A stretch of 64,000 nt of DNA from Geosiphon pyriformis (lineage: Eukaryota; Glomeromycota; Glomeromycetes; Archaeosporales; Geosiphonaceae), in assembly GCA_016748015.1 (NCBI GenBank), contig JAAOMT010000303.1, forward strand, positions 252,257 through 316,256, in the 5' to 3' direction. This document shows positions 21,672-33,300 of this stretch, one piece after another (position 1 is the stretch's first letter; the number at the start of each line of letters is the position of its first letter). The notes beneath the pieces are model-generated. The model made no database searches, was not told the DNA's origin, and was given only the letters and a program-made list of their open reading frames with translations. A program made the translations under genes and the position numbers.

Positions 21672-23880
21672 AAGTTATAGACATGATTTAAAATTGTAAA
21701 AAGTCAATGGATATTCTTAAACACTTGTTAATAGTCCAGAAAAAGTACAGGAAGTCCAAGCTTTATGAGTTGAAATTGGCTGAGGAGGTGTCTATTAGGA
21801 AGGCAATTGACAGGTGCATGGAAAACTTTTGTTCGAATAAAGAGAGCATAATTAAGAATATTTTGGATAAGCCTTTTTGTAAGGTGGTTTTGGATTATTT
21901 AGTGGTAAATAATGAGTTGGTTTTGAAGCCAAAAGAGATGAAATACAATGTGAATAGAATTATGAAAAGTTAGACAAGAGAGCGGAAGGTGTCTTTGGTA
22001 ATACCAGATCTCTGGGTCTGACAATATGTGCTATTAAATCATGTAAAAAATAGTGCTTTTTCTGGTGTGATGTGTTTTATTAATTTGAGTAATTTGCTCT
22101 TGGTTGTTAATGGTTTACCTGATGACAAAGCTATTGGCTTGTTTAACATTCTTAATAAACTGTAAAAACATGGTAGTAATGGAGTTTTGAAGTGGCTTTT
22201 AATGTTGTTAAATGTGTGTTTGGCTGTTGGTAGTGTTTCTACTTTGTGAAGAAAAACATAGGTTTTGATAATTCCTAAACTTTATGACTGGGATGGGGTT
22301 CTTATGAATACTTGGCCCATAGTTTTAATTGAGACTGTTAGAAAAATTTTCTTTAAGGTTCTGTTTGATTGTATTTTGTTTGCATGTAGCAAGTTTGGTG
22401 TTCTCTATGGCAATAGCTTTTCAGTATTAAAAAATACATCTACACAGTCCTCTGTGTTTGTTGTTAGATCAGTAATTGAGGATGCTCTTGAGAAGAATAG
22501 AGAACTTTGGTTAGTTTTACAAGACATATGTAAAGTGTACAATTCTGTTGAATGTTTTTACTTAAAAGCTAACTTACAGAGGATCAAGATGTATAACAGG
22601 TTTATAAGATTTTTTGGCAGTATACATGAAGATAGGATTAACAGAATAATAACTAATTTCAGCTTGTTAGATGGCTATAGGGTGCATGATAGTTTGAATT
22701 AAGGTGAAGTTTTTTTGTCTTTTTTTTGGAGGATCTTCTACAATTCACTTTTATATAAGATTAAAAGACATAAACAGTTGTATGGGTACTGAATCAATAC
22801 TAAGTTTGTTTCAAAAATATGCAAAGTTAAAGGTAATGATGAGATAACTTCTTATTTTGCTGCTAGTACATTTGTTGATAATACAATCTGAGTTAAAAAC
22901 TGCTGCTATTTAGTATGCTTTGAACATTGCCAGTAAGTTTTTTGATATCAATAATATTTCTATTAACAATGAAAAGATGGTGGCTATTTCCATTAATCAG
23001 GGAGTTAGGGTTGCTTCTTTGAATATTAGTGGTCAGCCAATTTTGATTGCTGCAAAAAGCAAAGCACATTGTTATCTAGAAATTTTTTTGTCTGTCAAAG
23101 AATTATTCAAGCCAAGTGTGTCCAAAGCTCACTCTGATGTTTGGTTCTTTGTTAATGTTGTTTTTAAGAAAACTATTATGAATAAATAATTTTCATATTT
23201 GGTATCAGCTGTCTTGTAATCTATTGTCAGTTACCAGACTTAGTTTAGTTTTGTCTTAGTTAACATGTATTGCAAATAAGATGCCATAATTAGAAAAAGT
23301 CTTAAACTTAAGATGCATCTGTTCCATAATTTTTTTGATACAGCTCTATATCATTTCTTTTTATATAATCTAAAATTTTTTGAGCAGGTGCAATCTAAAA
23401 GAAAGATGGCTTCTTTGGTGCCCTTTTCTAATGCCTTAGGCATTTTTGGATGACTATTTAATCATGAATTCTTGGACTTGCAGGTTTTAGGATGGGCTCC
23501 TTTGGATCTTTTGCAATTTTCTGTAAAGTTATATGTTAATCTGGCGAACAATTTTTTGGCTAGAATGGTTAAGATTTTTTTAGTAAACAATCTTTCTAAT
23601 GCTTTTTATAGTTCTGGTTAATTTTCAATATCATCAATTCTTGAAAAGGCTTTGTATTTTGATTCTGTTCATTTTCTGAAATGTTTTGGGGTTGTTTTTG
23701 GTGATTAGCTTATTAATAAAAAGAGCAGTATATTGGATTGGAAGACTTTTCATTGTTGGAAAAAACTGGATCTATGAGGTCCTGTTCCTTATTGGTTTGG
23801 AGTTGTATCTAAGTTTTTGTTGAATAAAGTTTTGTCTCCATCTGGCTGTGCTAACTTTGCTTAGTTATATGGTCTAAATA
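21672..23880 (+). pseudogene. L1 reverse transcriptase
   Basis: Non-LTR RT. Three open pieces carry it: 21707-21973 (pre-RT helical region), 22265-22702 and 22920-23189 (thumb). The block at 22493-22545 (Leu-Glu-Lys-Asn-Arg-Glu-Leu-Trp-Leu, then Leu-Gln-Asp-Ile-Cys-Lys-Val-Tyr-Asn-Ser-Val) is motif A with catalytic Asp replaced by Asn. The Tyr-Arg-Val-His-Asp-Ser-Leu-Asn block precedes motif B. Phe-Val-Asp-Asn-Thr (about 22868-22885) stands where LINE RTs have Phe-Val-Asp-Asp-Thr. So both catalytic sites and the frame are damaged. Confidence 0.82.
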
Positions 23881-24627
23881 TTTTAAAGTCTAATAGACTG
23901 TCTGCTGTGAGAAATAGTCTGCACAAGGTTTGGTCTGAATTTTTTGAAGTATATACAGATGGTTCATTAAAAGGTGTTGGCTTTGCCAATATTGCTAGTG
24001 GTGCAGCTGCATATTTTTCAGTTCTGGATATAAGTGTTGGTGTTGCTGTTCATGGTCTTTTGTCTTTTACTATGGCCAAGTTGCAAGTTGTTGCTTTGTT
24101 CTTGAAATGTGTTCTATTTTCTAGTACAGTAATATTGTATCTTAACAGCCAAGCTGCTATTAATATGTGTGTGTTAAAATTATTATCTGATGTGCCTAAT
24201 TTTTATAACCAGTATTGAATTAAAAGATGGCATATTTTCAATTTAATTAGGAATAAGGATTTTATTGTGAATTGGGTTAAGATTAAAGACTATTCTAAGA
24301 TTGCTGATAATATAAAGGCTGATTTTGCAGTGGAGGTAACTGCACAGTCTTCTTTTTTTTTGTTAGCTGGTATGTGGAAGCATTTTTTGGTGGCTAATAG
24401 CACAGTTGTGTTTGGTAATGTCTGTTATTTTGTCAAAAATATATTTTGGTTTATCTGTTATGCTTGTTGAAAAGCTGATTCTGGCTGTAATGTGGTTCCA
24501 GATATGTTTATCAAGTGTGTAGACTGGATTTCCACCTTAAAAGTGTGACATCCTGATTCTAATATGCTTATTAGATTTACTAACCATAAGTCTTCTAACT
24601 TGTGCACATATTTAATAAAAGCCATGC
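23881..24627 (+). pseudogene. L1 RNase H
   Basis: An RNase H domain follows the RT. The open stretch 23907-24218 has Val-Tyr-Thr-Asp-Gly-Ser (about 23949-23966), the first catalytic Asp, then Ala-Ala-Tyr-Phe, Met-Ala-Lys-Leu-Gln (normally Thr-Ala-Glu-Leu, so the catalytic Glu is Lys) and Leu-Tyr-Leu-Asn-Ser-Gln-Ala-Ala. The C-terminal part (24267-24470) carries the usual Trp-Val-Lys-like strand. The L2 homologue at 47957-48313 has the same layout. Confidence 0.75.
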
Positions 24628-25422
24628 ACAGTGTTACTCATAAAAGGAAAAACAGATATAAAAAAATAGTAGACCAATAGGAGAGTAATAGTTAGCACAT
24701 GAGCATATTACTCAGCAATATGGAGTGATATTAGAAAATTAGGACACATTGTTCAAAAAATCATAGCATGTTGCTCGGAAATATAAGCAATCTTATAGAA
24801 TCTTAATTATGTATATATAACAATAACATTAGAAGAAAAAAAGACAGATCTCTCAGTTTAGATTTGATTTAAGGAACCTTCTATATCACAAATATCAATA
24901 AATAACTATTCACTATCTCAAAATTACTCCACTATCAATACTTCATGTTAATAGTAATTGATACTTAACCACACTAGAACAATAGCTTTTGATCATGGCT
25001 ATTGATGGGATACTAATATTTATTGTCTTGGCTTGTTTTGTTATTTTCTTTTTATTTTTTTTTGTTATTTCTTTTGTTTTACTAATTGATTAAAGAGAAA
25101 AACACTGAATTATTGACATCAAAGATAGCCTGGTAAAAGACCCCAAAGAAAAGATATAACATTGAGAATTTAAGGATAGCTTACCAGAAGGGCATCTCTG
25201 CCAGATTATTGGTCACCACACTGAAAAAAAAATTCAATGGAATTGTAATTCTGAGAGGCTATTAAGAAGACAACAATTAAATTTCTGTTCATTATACAAA
25301 AAATTCCACCAACACCTTCAAATTCATAACATCTTCAGAAACAACACTATTATAGCAATTGAACACCAAGTTACAGATTTGTTATTTGCCTTGAGATCCC
25401 AAATAATCATCTGTAACAACAG
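24628..25422 (+). repeat. Solo B-type LTR in L1 with ACAG duplications
   Basis: The LTR is 24632-25418 (787 bp, TGTTACTC to CTGTAACA). ACAG at 24628-24631 is repeated at 25419-25422. Joining the flanks across one ACAG restores L1 coding sequence that matches L2 at 48651-48700. It has one TATA-like box (about 24812) and the hairpin module (24931-25003). The U3 palindrome array is reduced to remnants compared with B copy 1. Confidence 0.92.
24931..25003 (+). promoter_or_regulatory. 73-nt two-hairpin LTR module (solo LTR in L1)
   Basis: ACTATCAATA / ...GTTAATAGT and AATAGC / GCTATT with TGATCA in the loop, same spacing as the other copies. Confidence 0.6.
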
Positions 25423-26147
25423 ACAATTGTCAGTAATGGTCAAAAAAAAATTATATAATAAGAGCTAGCCTAATGTGCTGTATTTGTTGTGTGATAAGAT
25501 GGAGTTTTTGGATCATGCTTTTACTTGTGCTCAGAATATTGTTATTTGTAATAAAATTTTGGTTGAGGCTTCTACATAGTAGACTGCTTTGGCTGGTGTT
25601 TGTAATGTGTCTTTTTTTGTTATTTTGTGGGTCTTTTTTTAATGTTTTTTGGACATTGACTTGTATATTGTGGTGTGTAAAAAATTTGTATTAAAAAAGT
25701 GGTACAAGAAGGCTTTTGGTATTTTTGAGAATGGAAAGGTGGTTGTTGTTAGAGTTGTAGAATTTGTGAGATTTGTTGTGGATTTACATTGTGCTAAGGC
25801 TTGGTTAGTAAGATCTGAGCACAAAGTAAAGATAGAAAAGATTGGTTTGACTTATGATAATAGTGTGATTTCTGGGCTGTCTCATGGTATGTACTTGGAG
25901 TTGTCTGATGGAGTAGTCAGATTACTTGGTATTGTTGAATTTTTTGCTGTTAGCTTTGGCTGTTATAAGCTGTGTCATTTTTTTTCTGGTTTGAATGGTA
26001 ATATTAGTGTTAATATAGGTGTCTAGTGTTGTCTTGTCTGGCTTAAGTAGCTAGTTATATGTAGTAAGTACATAAGTCACATTTAGTTTGGGTCACTTAG
26101 TTTGGCTCTTTGTACTAAATAGTAGTTGGATTTTACTCATTAAATGC
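25423..26147 (+). pseudogene. L1 C-terminal Cys/His region and 3' UTR
   Basis: Open stretches at 25473-25694 and 25649-26026 code the C-terminus found also in L2 (48601-49272). A Phe-Leu-Asp-His-Ala-Phe-Thr-Cys-Ala block (about 25507-25535) corresponds to the Asp-His-Val-Phe-x-Cys zinc-like motif common behind fungal LINE RTs. The ORF ends with TAG at 26024-26026 after a Gly-Leu-Asn-Gly-Asn motif. The 3' UTR (26027-26147) contains TAAGTAGCTAGTTATAT, repeated at the ends of L2 (about 49290) and of two relics near 41.5-41.9 kb. Confidence 0.75.
26144..26147. repeat. Target site duplication ATGC (left, B copy 2)
   Basis: ATGC precedes TGTTAC of the 5' LTR and recurs at 36338-36341 after the 3' LTR, the same four bases as for B copy 1. 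Confidence 0.85.
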
Positions 26148-27018
26148 TGTTACTCATAGAATATAAAAAATATATTAGCACATGAAATAGCCAATCAGAG
26201 GTAGCCATAGTAAATGTGGAATCTCAAGATTCCTCTCAAGAGAAATTGCAGGATTTCAAGAATTTCAGGATTCTCCATGCAAGGAATCGCAGGATTCCAA
26301 AATTCCAGGATTCCTCTCAAAAGGAATTGCAGAATTCCAGGAATTCCAAGACTCCTGAAGTAAAGAATTGAGAAATCTCAATTATGTATATATAGCAGTA
26401 GTGTTAGAAGTAGAAAAGGCAGAATTCTCAGTTAGAAAACCTCTCCATTTAGATTTTATCTAAGCAACTTTCCAAATCACAAATATTAATAAATAATTAT
26501 TTACTATCTCAATCCACTCTTTACTATCAACACTTTATGTTGATAATAATTGATACTTAACCATACTGGAACAATAGCTCTTGATTATGGCTATTGACAG
26601 GATACTAACTTGCAATTGCTTTTTGTTATTTTCTTTAATTTCTTTTCTTTTCTTTTCTTTTTTTTGTTATTTCTTTGGGTTTTGCTAAAAAATTGATTAA
26701 GGATTAAGTGCTGAGATACAAACATCATAAAGACTGGTAAAAGACCCGTGAAAAAAAGGGTAGAACACTCATAGATTTGAGGATAGCTTACCAGGAGGAT
26801 TACCAACCACCACGCTGAGAAAGAAATTTGACGAAACTGCAGTTTCAGGAAGCTACAGATAAAACCATCAATTAAATCTCTGTTCATTATACAAAGGACT
26901 CAACTCAAAAGCCTTTAAATACAATCAATGTACCAGTGTCACCAGCCTTGTCAAGATATTGAGCACCAAGTTACGGATTTGTTATTTGATTTGAGACCCC
27001 AAATAATCATCAGTAATA
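26148..27018 (+). repeat. 5' LTR of B copy 2
   Basis: Starts TGTTACTC and ends CAGTAATA (final CA changed to TA). U3 is unlike that of copy 1: it carries repeats built on GGAATTCC and AGGATTCC (about 26220-26360) in place of the ATTGCTTAGCAAT palindromes. From the TATA-like box (about 26386) onward it aligns with copy 1. Confidence 0.9.
26523..26595 (+). promoter_or_regulatory. 73-nt two-hairpin LTR module (B copy 2, 5' LTR)
   Basis: ACTATCAACA / TGTTGATAAT and AATAGC / GCTATT; loop TGATTA (one change from TGATCA). Confidence 0.6.
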
Positions 27019-27020
27019 TT

Positions 27021-27037
27021 TGGTGCTCCCTATGAGG
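27021..27037 (+). promoter_or_regulatory. Primer binding site (B copy 2)
   Basis: TGGTGCTCCCTATGAGG, two bases after the LTR, one G-to-A change from the family C copy 1 site. Confidence 0.65.
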
Positions 27038-27077
27038 TATAATCCTACAGAGAACCAGTACCAACAACTAATTAACA

Positions 27078-28886
27078 GTGGCAGAATCAGAAAGTATAGG
27101 AGCAAACCATTTAGGATTCGCAAAATCCTTATTTTAATACTACTGTCAACATTTGGAATTAAATCACAATCATATATCAGCAGAATCAGCCTTCAATTTT
27201 TACGTCAATGAGAGAATTGCCTATTTGTTAAGGACACCAGTAAACACTAAATTAGTGAGAGAAACTTTTTACCATGAATTAATACAAAACACCAGCTTAC
27301 TAACAAATCATAATTTTACATCCATTATCACTGAGATTAACAAAGAAATTGAACATCATGCACAACAAAGATACCCAATCACCTACTTAAGTAAAGGCAA
27401 AGAAAAACTACAAACACCAGCAGTAACACCTCAACAGATCCAACCACTCACTTGGAAGAAACACAGAGTTGAATTATCTACAAATCCATCATATCATTAT
27501 ACTCCGAAAAACACCATTCATATCACATCACCAAATGCATCCACATCAAATGTGACATTACTATTTGGACAATTTTTATTCCAAAGTAAACAAAGAAAAA
27601 CAGAATTACTAGGCCCATATGACAAATATTTTGAAGGATTTTATTCACAAACACCAATGCCATCAGGAATTTGATTACCACCACCTCCACCAGATTTTAG
27701 AATAGCTGATCTATTAGAAGCATTAGAATCAGAAGAAGAAAGAAAATCTGAGGATCAAGAATTTACTTACCAGAATTCAATTCCAGAAAACCTGGAAGTT
27801 GAAACCCTAAATGTTCAAACTCCGAAAAATTCAAATCAAGAAAATCTGAAAACCGAAACTCTGAATATTTGAACACCATGGAATCAGAATATTCTAAACC
27901 CCAATTCAATCAATCAACCAAACTTACCTCCAAATATTGTCATTGATTACCCACCAATTAACCCAATAGCACAACCATTACTTCAACAACCAAATCAGCA
28001 AATTCAACAGCTGCAACAACAACTTCAACCATCTGTTCAACAGCAACAACCAAATGTAGACCCAATAGCATATGCACCAATTGCAAAACTTGACAATTTC
28101 ACTGGTGAAGAGGACAATGCCCAAGTATGGCTAAATGATGTTGAGAAAGCCATTACTGCAAATGGATGGAATAATGCCAGAGCTCTTCAAGCAATCCCAT
28201 ACTTTCTTAAGAACACTGCCAATTCCTGATATCAGAGCCTGATCAATAAACCCCAGGACTTTAATGTATTTAAACTAGAGTTTCTAAAATATTTTAGTAA
28301 CAATAATAGTATCAACCAATTGACAAACACCTTCACCATTATCAAACAAAGAGACATAGAAGCAGTTACCACTTACTTGGGATGCTTCCATCAAAATCTA
28401 TGCCAAATTTAAGCAATTGACGCCAACTATTTCACAGTGCCACAAATCCTAAACCAATTTATTAGAGGTCTGTGCAGTAGTATCCTCCAATGTGTATGTC
28501 CAATGCATCCAGCAGACCTTCAAGCTGCAGTTACCAATGCCAGAGATTTTGAAGCAGCTGAACTCGAAGCTAATCATGCTCAAGCTGTTAATCTAGTGAT
28601 GAATGGATCATCTGAATTGGATTCCAAATTGAAACAATTCAGTGACTCCATTAACCAGAAGCTTAAAAAGTACTTAGCTGACAATCACGCAATTTATCAG
28701 CCATCTCAACAATGCAATAATTTAGGAATCACAAATCGCTCAGAAAATCAGTCGCATTCCTCATCATCTGCTAATCAGCCATGGCAACAAGAGACGTGTA
28801 TCTGCCACTATTGTGGTAAACAAGGACATTTGAGAATTGATTGTCAGTTAAAGATAGAAAATCAACGATCAGGAAATCAATATTGA
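27078..28886 (+). pseudogene. Family B gag, copy 2
   Basis: In one frame from GTG at 27078 (Val-Ala-Glu-Ser-Glu) to the stop at 28884-28886. It contains an N-terminal helical region (27153-27674), an acidic segment (27720-27760), a Gln-rich linker (27985-28060), the gag core (about 28077-28600, with Phe-Thr-Gly-Glu-Glu-Asp and the Ile-Lys-Gln-Arg block) and an intact CCHC knuckle at 28803-28844. Only about five stops interrupt it: after the first 18 codons, 27672, about 27870, 28228 and 28410. The TGA at 27672 is shared with copy 1 (5713). Confidence 0.88.
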
Positions 28887-29830
28887 AATCCTGATCACTA
28901 GTTCTCAACTCCGAGATATCAATCAAATACAGAAATATATTAACCAAATTACATACTTATGATACAGCCACAAATTTATCAGCTGCCAATTTATCAGCCA
29001 ACAGCACCCATCATTTATTATCTGCAGCCCCAACCCATTTATCAGCCATAGCCTTAGGTAATCTACTAGCCGTAACAAATTCAAACACCACTGCAGAACT
29101 TACCTTAAAACAGAACTCAAAGGCCAAGATTAACACAGCAAAGCTGGAGATCATCGATGGTAGTCCATCAACCAATCCCCAGTTCTACAGCACAATCATC
29201 AAGTTCTCAACAATGGAATTCAGGTACCAGTTCCACCCAAAATCCGAATTCCCAACACTATTTAAGTCTCTTGGTTACTCCCGAAGATGTCACTTTTTAC
29301 AACTCAGAATCTAATTAACAACCAGTACTTACTAGCAATATACTTCTGGCCACCATTACCAATGACAAAACATTGGCTGCCATATTCTTTTTTGAACTCG
29401 AAAAAACCACAATGATACCACTATTCAGTAGAGCCACCTTAGAGGAAAAACTCATCACGGCAATGTACACTAATGTGAAAGTTAATGGCCACTTCATCAA
29501 ACTGATCCTAAACAGTGGATCAGCTGGCAGCATAATTACCAAACAACTTATGGACCAATTAGGTCACTGAGTTGATTGCACCACCAGTACCAAGATCATA
29601 ACTGCCAATAGAGCAACCAAAACTCCCATTGGTAAAATCAATGATTTTCCTTTTGAAGTCAATGGCATTATTACTCCCATCAACGTCCTAGTTATGGAAA
29701 CAACCCAATATCAAGCATTAGTAGGCAACAATTGGTTATCCAAAACTAATGCCATACTCGATTGAACCACTCAAGAATTACAATTCAGTCAAAACGGTTG
29801 ACACACACATATACCAGCCACATATGGCCA
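28887..29830 (+). pseudogene. Family B protease region, copy 2
   Basis: Tandem Ile-Tyr-Gln-Pro/Leu-Gln repeats (28970-29050) are followed by the protease. The open piece 29373-29570 has Leu-Ile-Leu-Asn-Ser-Gly-Ser-Ala-Gly-Ser at about 29502-29531. The catalytic Asp of Asp-Ser-Gly is Asn at 29511 (GAC to AAC). The second motif Ala-Leu-Val-Gly-Asn-Asn-Trp-Leu is at about 29716-29740. Same frame as gag. Confidence 0.85.
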
Positions 29831-30830
29831 TTTCAAGACTACCAACTCAACAACCCCACTTATCAAGTTTAAGGAAGAAGAAAGGAAACCAACATGGAAA
29901 GCATATCAAGTCTCATGGGCTGATGAAGACCACAATGAGCTGCTGCCAATACTATCATGGGATAACAATGGAAAGGGAAAACAAAAAGAAGAGCTTACCT
30001 GGAAGACTGACAATTTGACCTGGACCGACAATGACGAAAACAAGCCAACACCAAACTGGGAATAAAAAGAAGAAAACAATAAAAGAAAGGGAAAAGAGAA
30101 AGAAGAAGAAACAACAACCACCAACACCACTTCTTCTAACTCCTACATTTACCCTACACCACCACAATCTATTTATTGTTGACCAAAACTTATATGCATT
30201 GATTGTGGCAAGAAATTGTCATCAATAGGCGCATGCTGTAGCAACGATGAGGAATATGCAATGGCAACCAAATTCTACTGCCATGCATGTGTCATAGAAA
30301 AGTTTGGATGATCAAAGAAGCAAGGAAAATGGAACAACCAACCTTGTTTCGCTTGTGAAGAAACTCTCTTGGATGAAGGAATGTGGAATGACATTTTAGA
30401 GTGAGAAGGAACATGTGACAAATTATGCCAATACACAATTCTAATTAGCGACTGGGTAAGGAAAGGAACACCAATAAAAGCAGCCTGGAGAAGAGCAGTA
30501 CAATGATTGGACAGTTGTCTATACAATAACAATAAGATTTAGCAAATGGCACTCACAAAAATAGAAAGAGCATTACCTGAGAAGATCAGAGAAATTAAAA
30601 ACAACCCACCAGAACCAATAAAACTTGACTGGAATTCAGAACCAGTCATAAACCTATTGGAATTGAAAGAATTTCACAAATATTACCAATGTTTGGCACT
30701 TACCAGAGAAGAGCAAGAACAACAGCTAGAACAATTAAATGCCAGATTGTGCCACCATTGTTTAATTTCCAGTAATTTTGAATATTGTAATAAGTGTGAT
30801 TTCATTTACAATCCACTACTACACATAATC
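29831..30830 (+). pseudogene. Family B charged linker and Cys-rich zinc region, copy 2
   Basis: A Lys/Glu-rich low-complexity run (30055-30115) leads into a Cys-rich block: Cys-Ile-Asp-Cys-Gly (about 30195), Cys-Cys, Tyr-Cys-His-Ala-Cys (about 30280), Cys-Phe-Ala-Cys-Glu (about 30345), then after a 70-codon open segment a Cys-His-His-Cys ... Cys-Asn-Lys-Cys unit (30750-30800). Paired CXXC motifs at regular distance suggest at least two zinc ribbons. Copy 1 keeps the same pairs, which argues for real protein function. I do not recognise a named domain. Confidence 0.6.
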
Positions 30831-31928
30831 TACATGATCCTGGAAAAAAAAAAACCAATCAGTAGCTGTACATCGGAATCAAAATTAGTTTTTGATCCCA
30901 ATTCAAATCCCAACAACAACGACAACAAAAACACCAGTTCCAGCTCTGCTCAAAATGGCAACAAAAATATCAGCAATTCAAACTCCAATTCAAACCCTGA
31001 AATATATATTGCACTTTTTGATCTATCTAAGAAGCAGGAACTCAAATAGTATAGCAACAATAATGAAAGTATCATACTAGAACACATGCATAATACCAAT
31101 GTAGGGTTTGATCTGAGATATCTGGGAAAAAAAGCCATCAAATTGGAACCAAATTTTCGCACTTGTATTGATTTCAAAATAGCTCTGGAAATTTCAGCAA
31201 CAACCATGATCTAATTAGCATCTAGAAGTAGTTTAGTGAAAAAAAGAATCAACATCAGAGGAGGAATAATTGATGTGAGATACATAGAAAATATCATCAC
31301 TATGCTACAAAATGACTCTGAAAAAACCTATATCATAGAGCCAAACAAAAAGATAGCACAAGCAATATTTCTACCTTTGGTAAAAATAGCCCAATTAATG
31401 TTAGTGGGAAACAGAAAAAAATTAAGGATTACTGCTAGAGGGATACAGAAATTCAGATCAACAGATAGAATAGACATATTAATTAATATGGTGGAGGAAA
31501 AGATTATTGACAAAGAAGAAATTATCTCAACCCATCAATCAATTTCCATTTTGCCATATGACCAGTATATATTAGCCATAAAAAGGGAAGTAAGGGATCA
31601 AGCTCAATTGTTTAAAGCAGAAGCCACCATTTGTGAATTAGGAGAAATTGGACTTACTAATCTATACATATCAGCCAAAAGCCCCAAAAATATTAAAATT
31701 CCCATCTACAACACAACCAGAAGTGTTATTGAAATACCAAAAGAAACCATCATTAGATATTTAACCACCAAAGTTGAGGATCAACCACCAAACCACATTC
31801 CAGATTTTTCACAGCTTTGTGGATATGTGGATATTACATCACAAACTATCTATGGAAAAGGTAAATGTTATCTGTTCCAGCCAGAACAATTGGAACAAAT
31901 AAACATGGGGAATCTAGATCCACTTTAA
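30831..31928 (+). pseudogene. Family B dUTPase-like domain and linker to RT, copy 2
   Basis: After an Asn/Ser-rich linker (30890-31000) the frame reads Val-Gly-Phe-Asp-Leu-Arg-Tyr (about 31100, motif 1), Ser-Arg-Ser-Ser-Leu-Val-Lys-Lys (about 31218, motif 2), Gly-Gly-Ile-Ile-Asp-Val-Arg-Tyr (about 31260, motif 3) and Lys-Ile-Ala-Gln-Ala-Ile-Phe-Leu-Pro (about 31350, motif 4). This is the motif order of trimeric dUTPases, and motif 3 retains the Asp that activates water in that family. The 230-codon open stretch 31236-31928 then continues into a linker with Ile-Pro-Asp-Phe and Gly-Tyr-Val-Asp-Ile segments. A TAA (31213) separates motif 1 from motif 2. Confidence 0.72.
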
Positions 31929-32029
31929 CAGATGCAACTCAAGATGTTACTCAACAATTTCAATGACATCTTTGCCAGTGAAAACAAATTTGGCCAAACC
32001 AATATCATTCAGCATCAGATCAAGACTGG

Positions 32030-32815
32030 AGATGCAATGCCAATAAAACAAAAAGCATACAAAGTATCACCAGCTAGCCATGAGATCATTTGTCAAGAAA
32101 TTAACTGAATGCTTGACAACGGGCTAATTCAGTCATCAATGAGTCTATGGTCATCACCAGTGGTACTAGTCCAGAAGAAAAATGGGAAAATCCACTTTTG
32201 TGTAGACTACCAGAAACTAAATAGAGTAACAAAAGGTGATAGCTATCCAACTCCAAAGATCCAAGAGCTATTCAACGCTTTTGGAAGAAATAAATGGTTC
32301 TCAACACTGGACTTAGATAGTGGTTACTGGCAAGTAGCCATGGATCCAACTGACAAAGAAAAAACAGCATTCACCACAAGAGAAAAAAATTTGAGTTTGA
32401 AGTCATGCCATTTGGCTTGATGAATGCTCCAACAACATTCCAATAGCTTATGGAAATTGTCTATACTAGATTACTATGGAAATCAGTAGTTGTATATTTG
32501 GATGACACCAATGTGTTCTTAAAAACATTTGATGATTATTTGCATTATTTCCAACAAGTATTTAAAAGATTAAGAAGAGCTGGATTGAAGCTAAATGCAA
32601 CCAAATGCTTCTTTGGAAAAACTGAACTCAAGTTTTTGGGACATGTAGTGAGCAAAGATGGAATCAAAACAGATCCAGACAAGATTGAAGTAGTTAAGAA
32701 CTTTCCAGTACCAACCAACTTGCCAGAACTAAGAACATTTTTGGGATTCGCAGGTTACTATCACCACATCATTAAGAACTTTTCTAAACTAGCTTAGTCA
32801 CTTTATTATCTACAA
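32030..32815 (+). pseudogene. Family B reverse transcriptase, copy 2
   Basis: Gypsy-type RT with Ser-Thr-Leu-Asp-Leu-Asp-Ser-Gly-Tyr-Trp (about 32308), Met-Pro-Phe-Gly and Asn-Ala-Pro in the shifted frame, Tyr-Leu-Asp-Asp at 32495-32506 and Phe-Leu-Gly-His. One base is missing near 32393, moving the rest to another frame (open 32450-32797). A TGA occurs at 32106. Catalytic residues are intact. Confidence 0.92.
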
Positions 32816-33300
32816 ACCAAGAATGTGAAGTATAAATGGACTGAAGCTTAACAAAAAGCATTCGACACATTGAGGAGAAAGCTTATTCAAGCTCTAGTAT
32901 TGATGTATCCAGATTACAACAAACCATTCATCATTATTACTGATGCATCAGGTCAAGCATTGGGAGCAATATTATCACAGAAAGGACCTGATGGAAGAGA
33001 GCATCCAGTAGCTTATGCCAGTAGAAGTTTAAGCCCAGTGGAAAAAAACTATGGAACTCCAGCACTAGAACACTTAGCAATCTATTGGGCTGTTATCAAA
33101 TGGAGAGAATACTTGAGCCAAAAATTTGAAATATATATGGATCACAAAGAATTGACTTCAATTCAGAAACAAGAATTTGCAGACGATTGCGATGCCAGAT
33201 GGAAAATAGAACTTTGACCATTCAACTATACAATACATTACAAAAAGAGAAAAAACAATGAAAATGCTGATGGTTTGTTGTAAATAAGACAAATATAAAA
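32816..33300 (+). pseudogene. Family B RNase H, copy 2
   Basis: The open stretch 32870-33217 carries Ile-Thr-Asp-Ala-Ser-Gly-Gln-Ala-Leu (catalytic Asp intact, unlike copy 1), His-Pro-Val-Ala-Tyr-Ala-Ser-Arg and Leu-Glu-His-Leu-Ala. It ends with a TGA at 33215 close to the expected Trp/Arg position before the tether to integrase. Confidence 0.88.

Noticed and set aside
29906-30167. Two hydrophobic minus-strand open frames that look like membrane proteins
   Set aside because: They are antisense shadows of the Lys/Glu-rich linker of family B.
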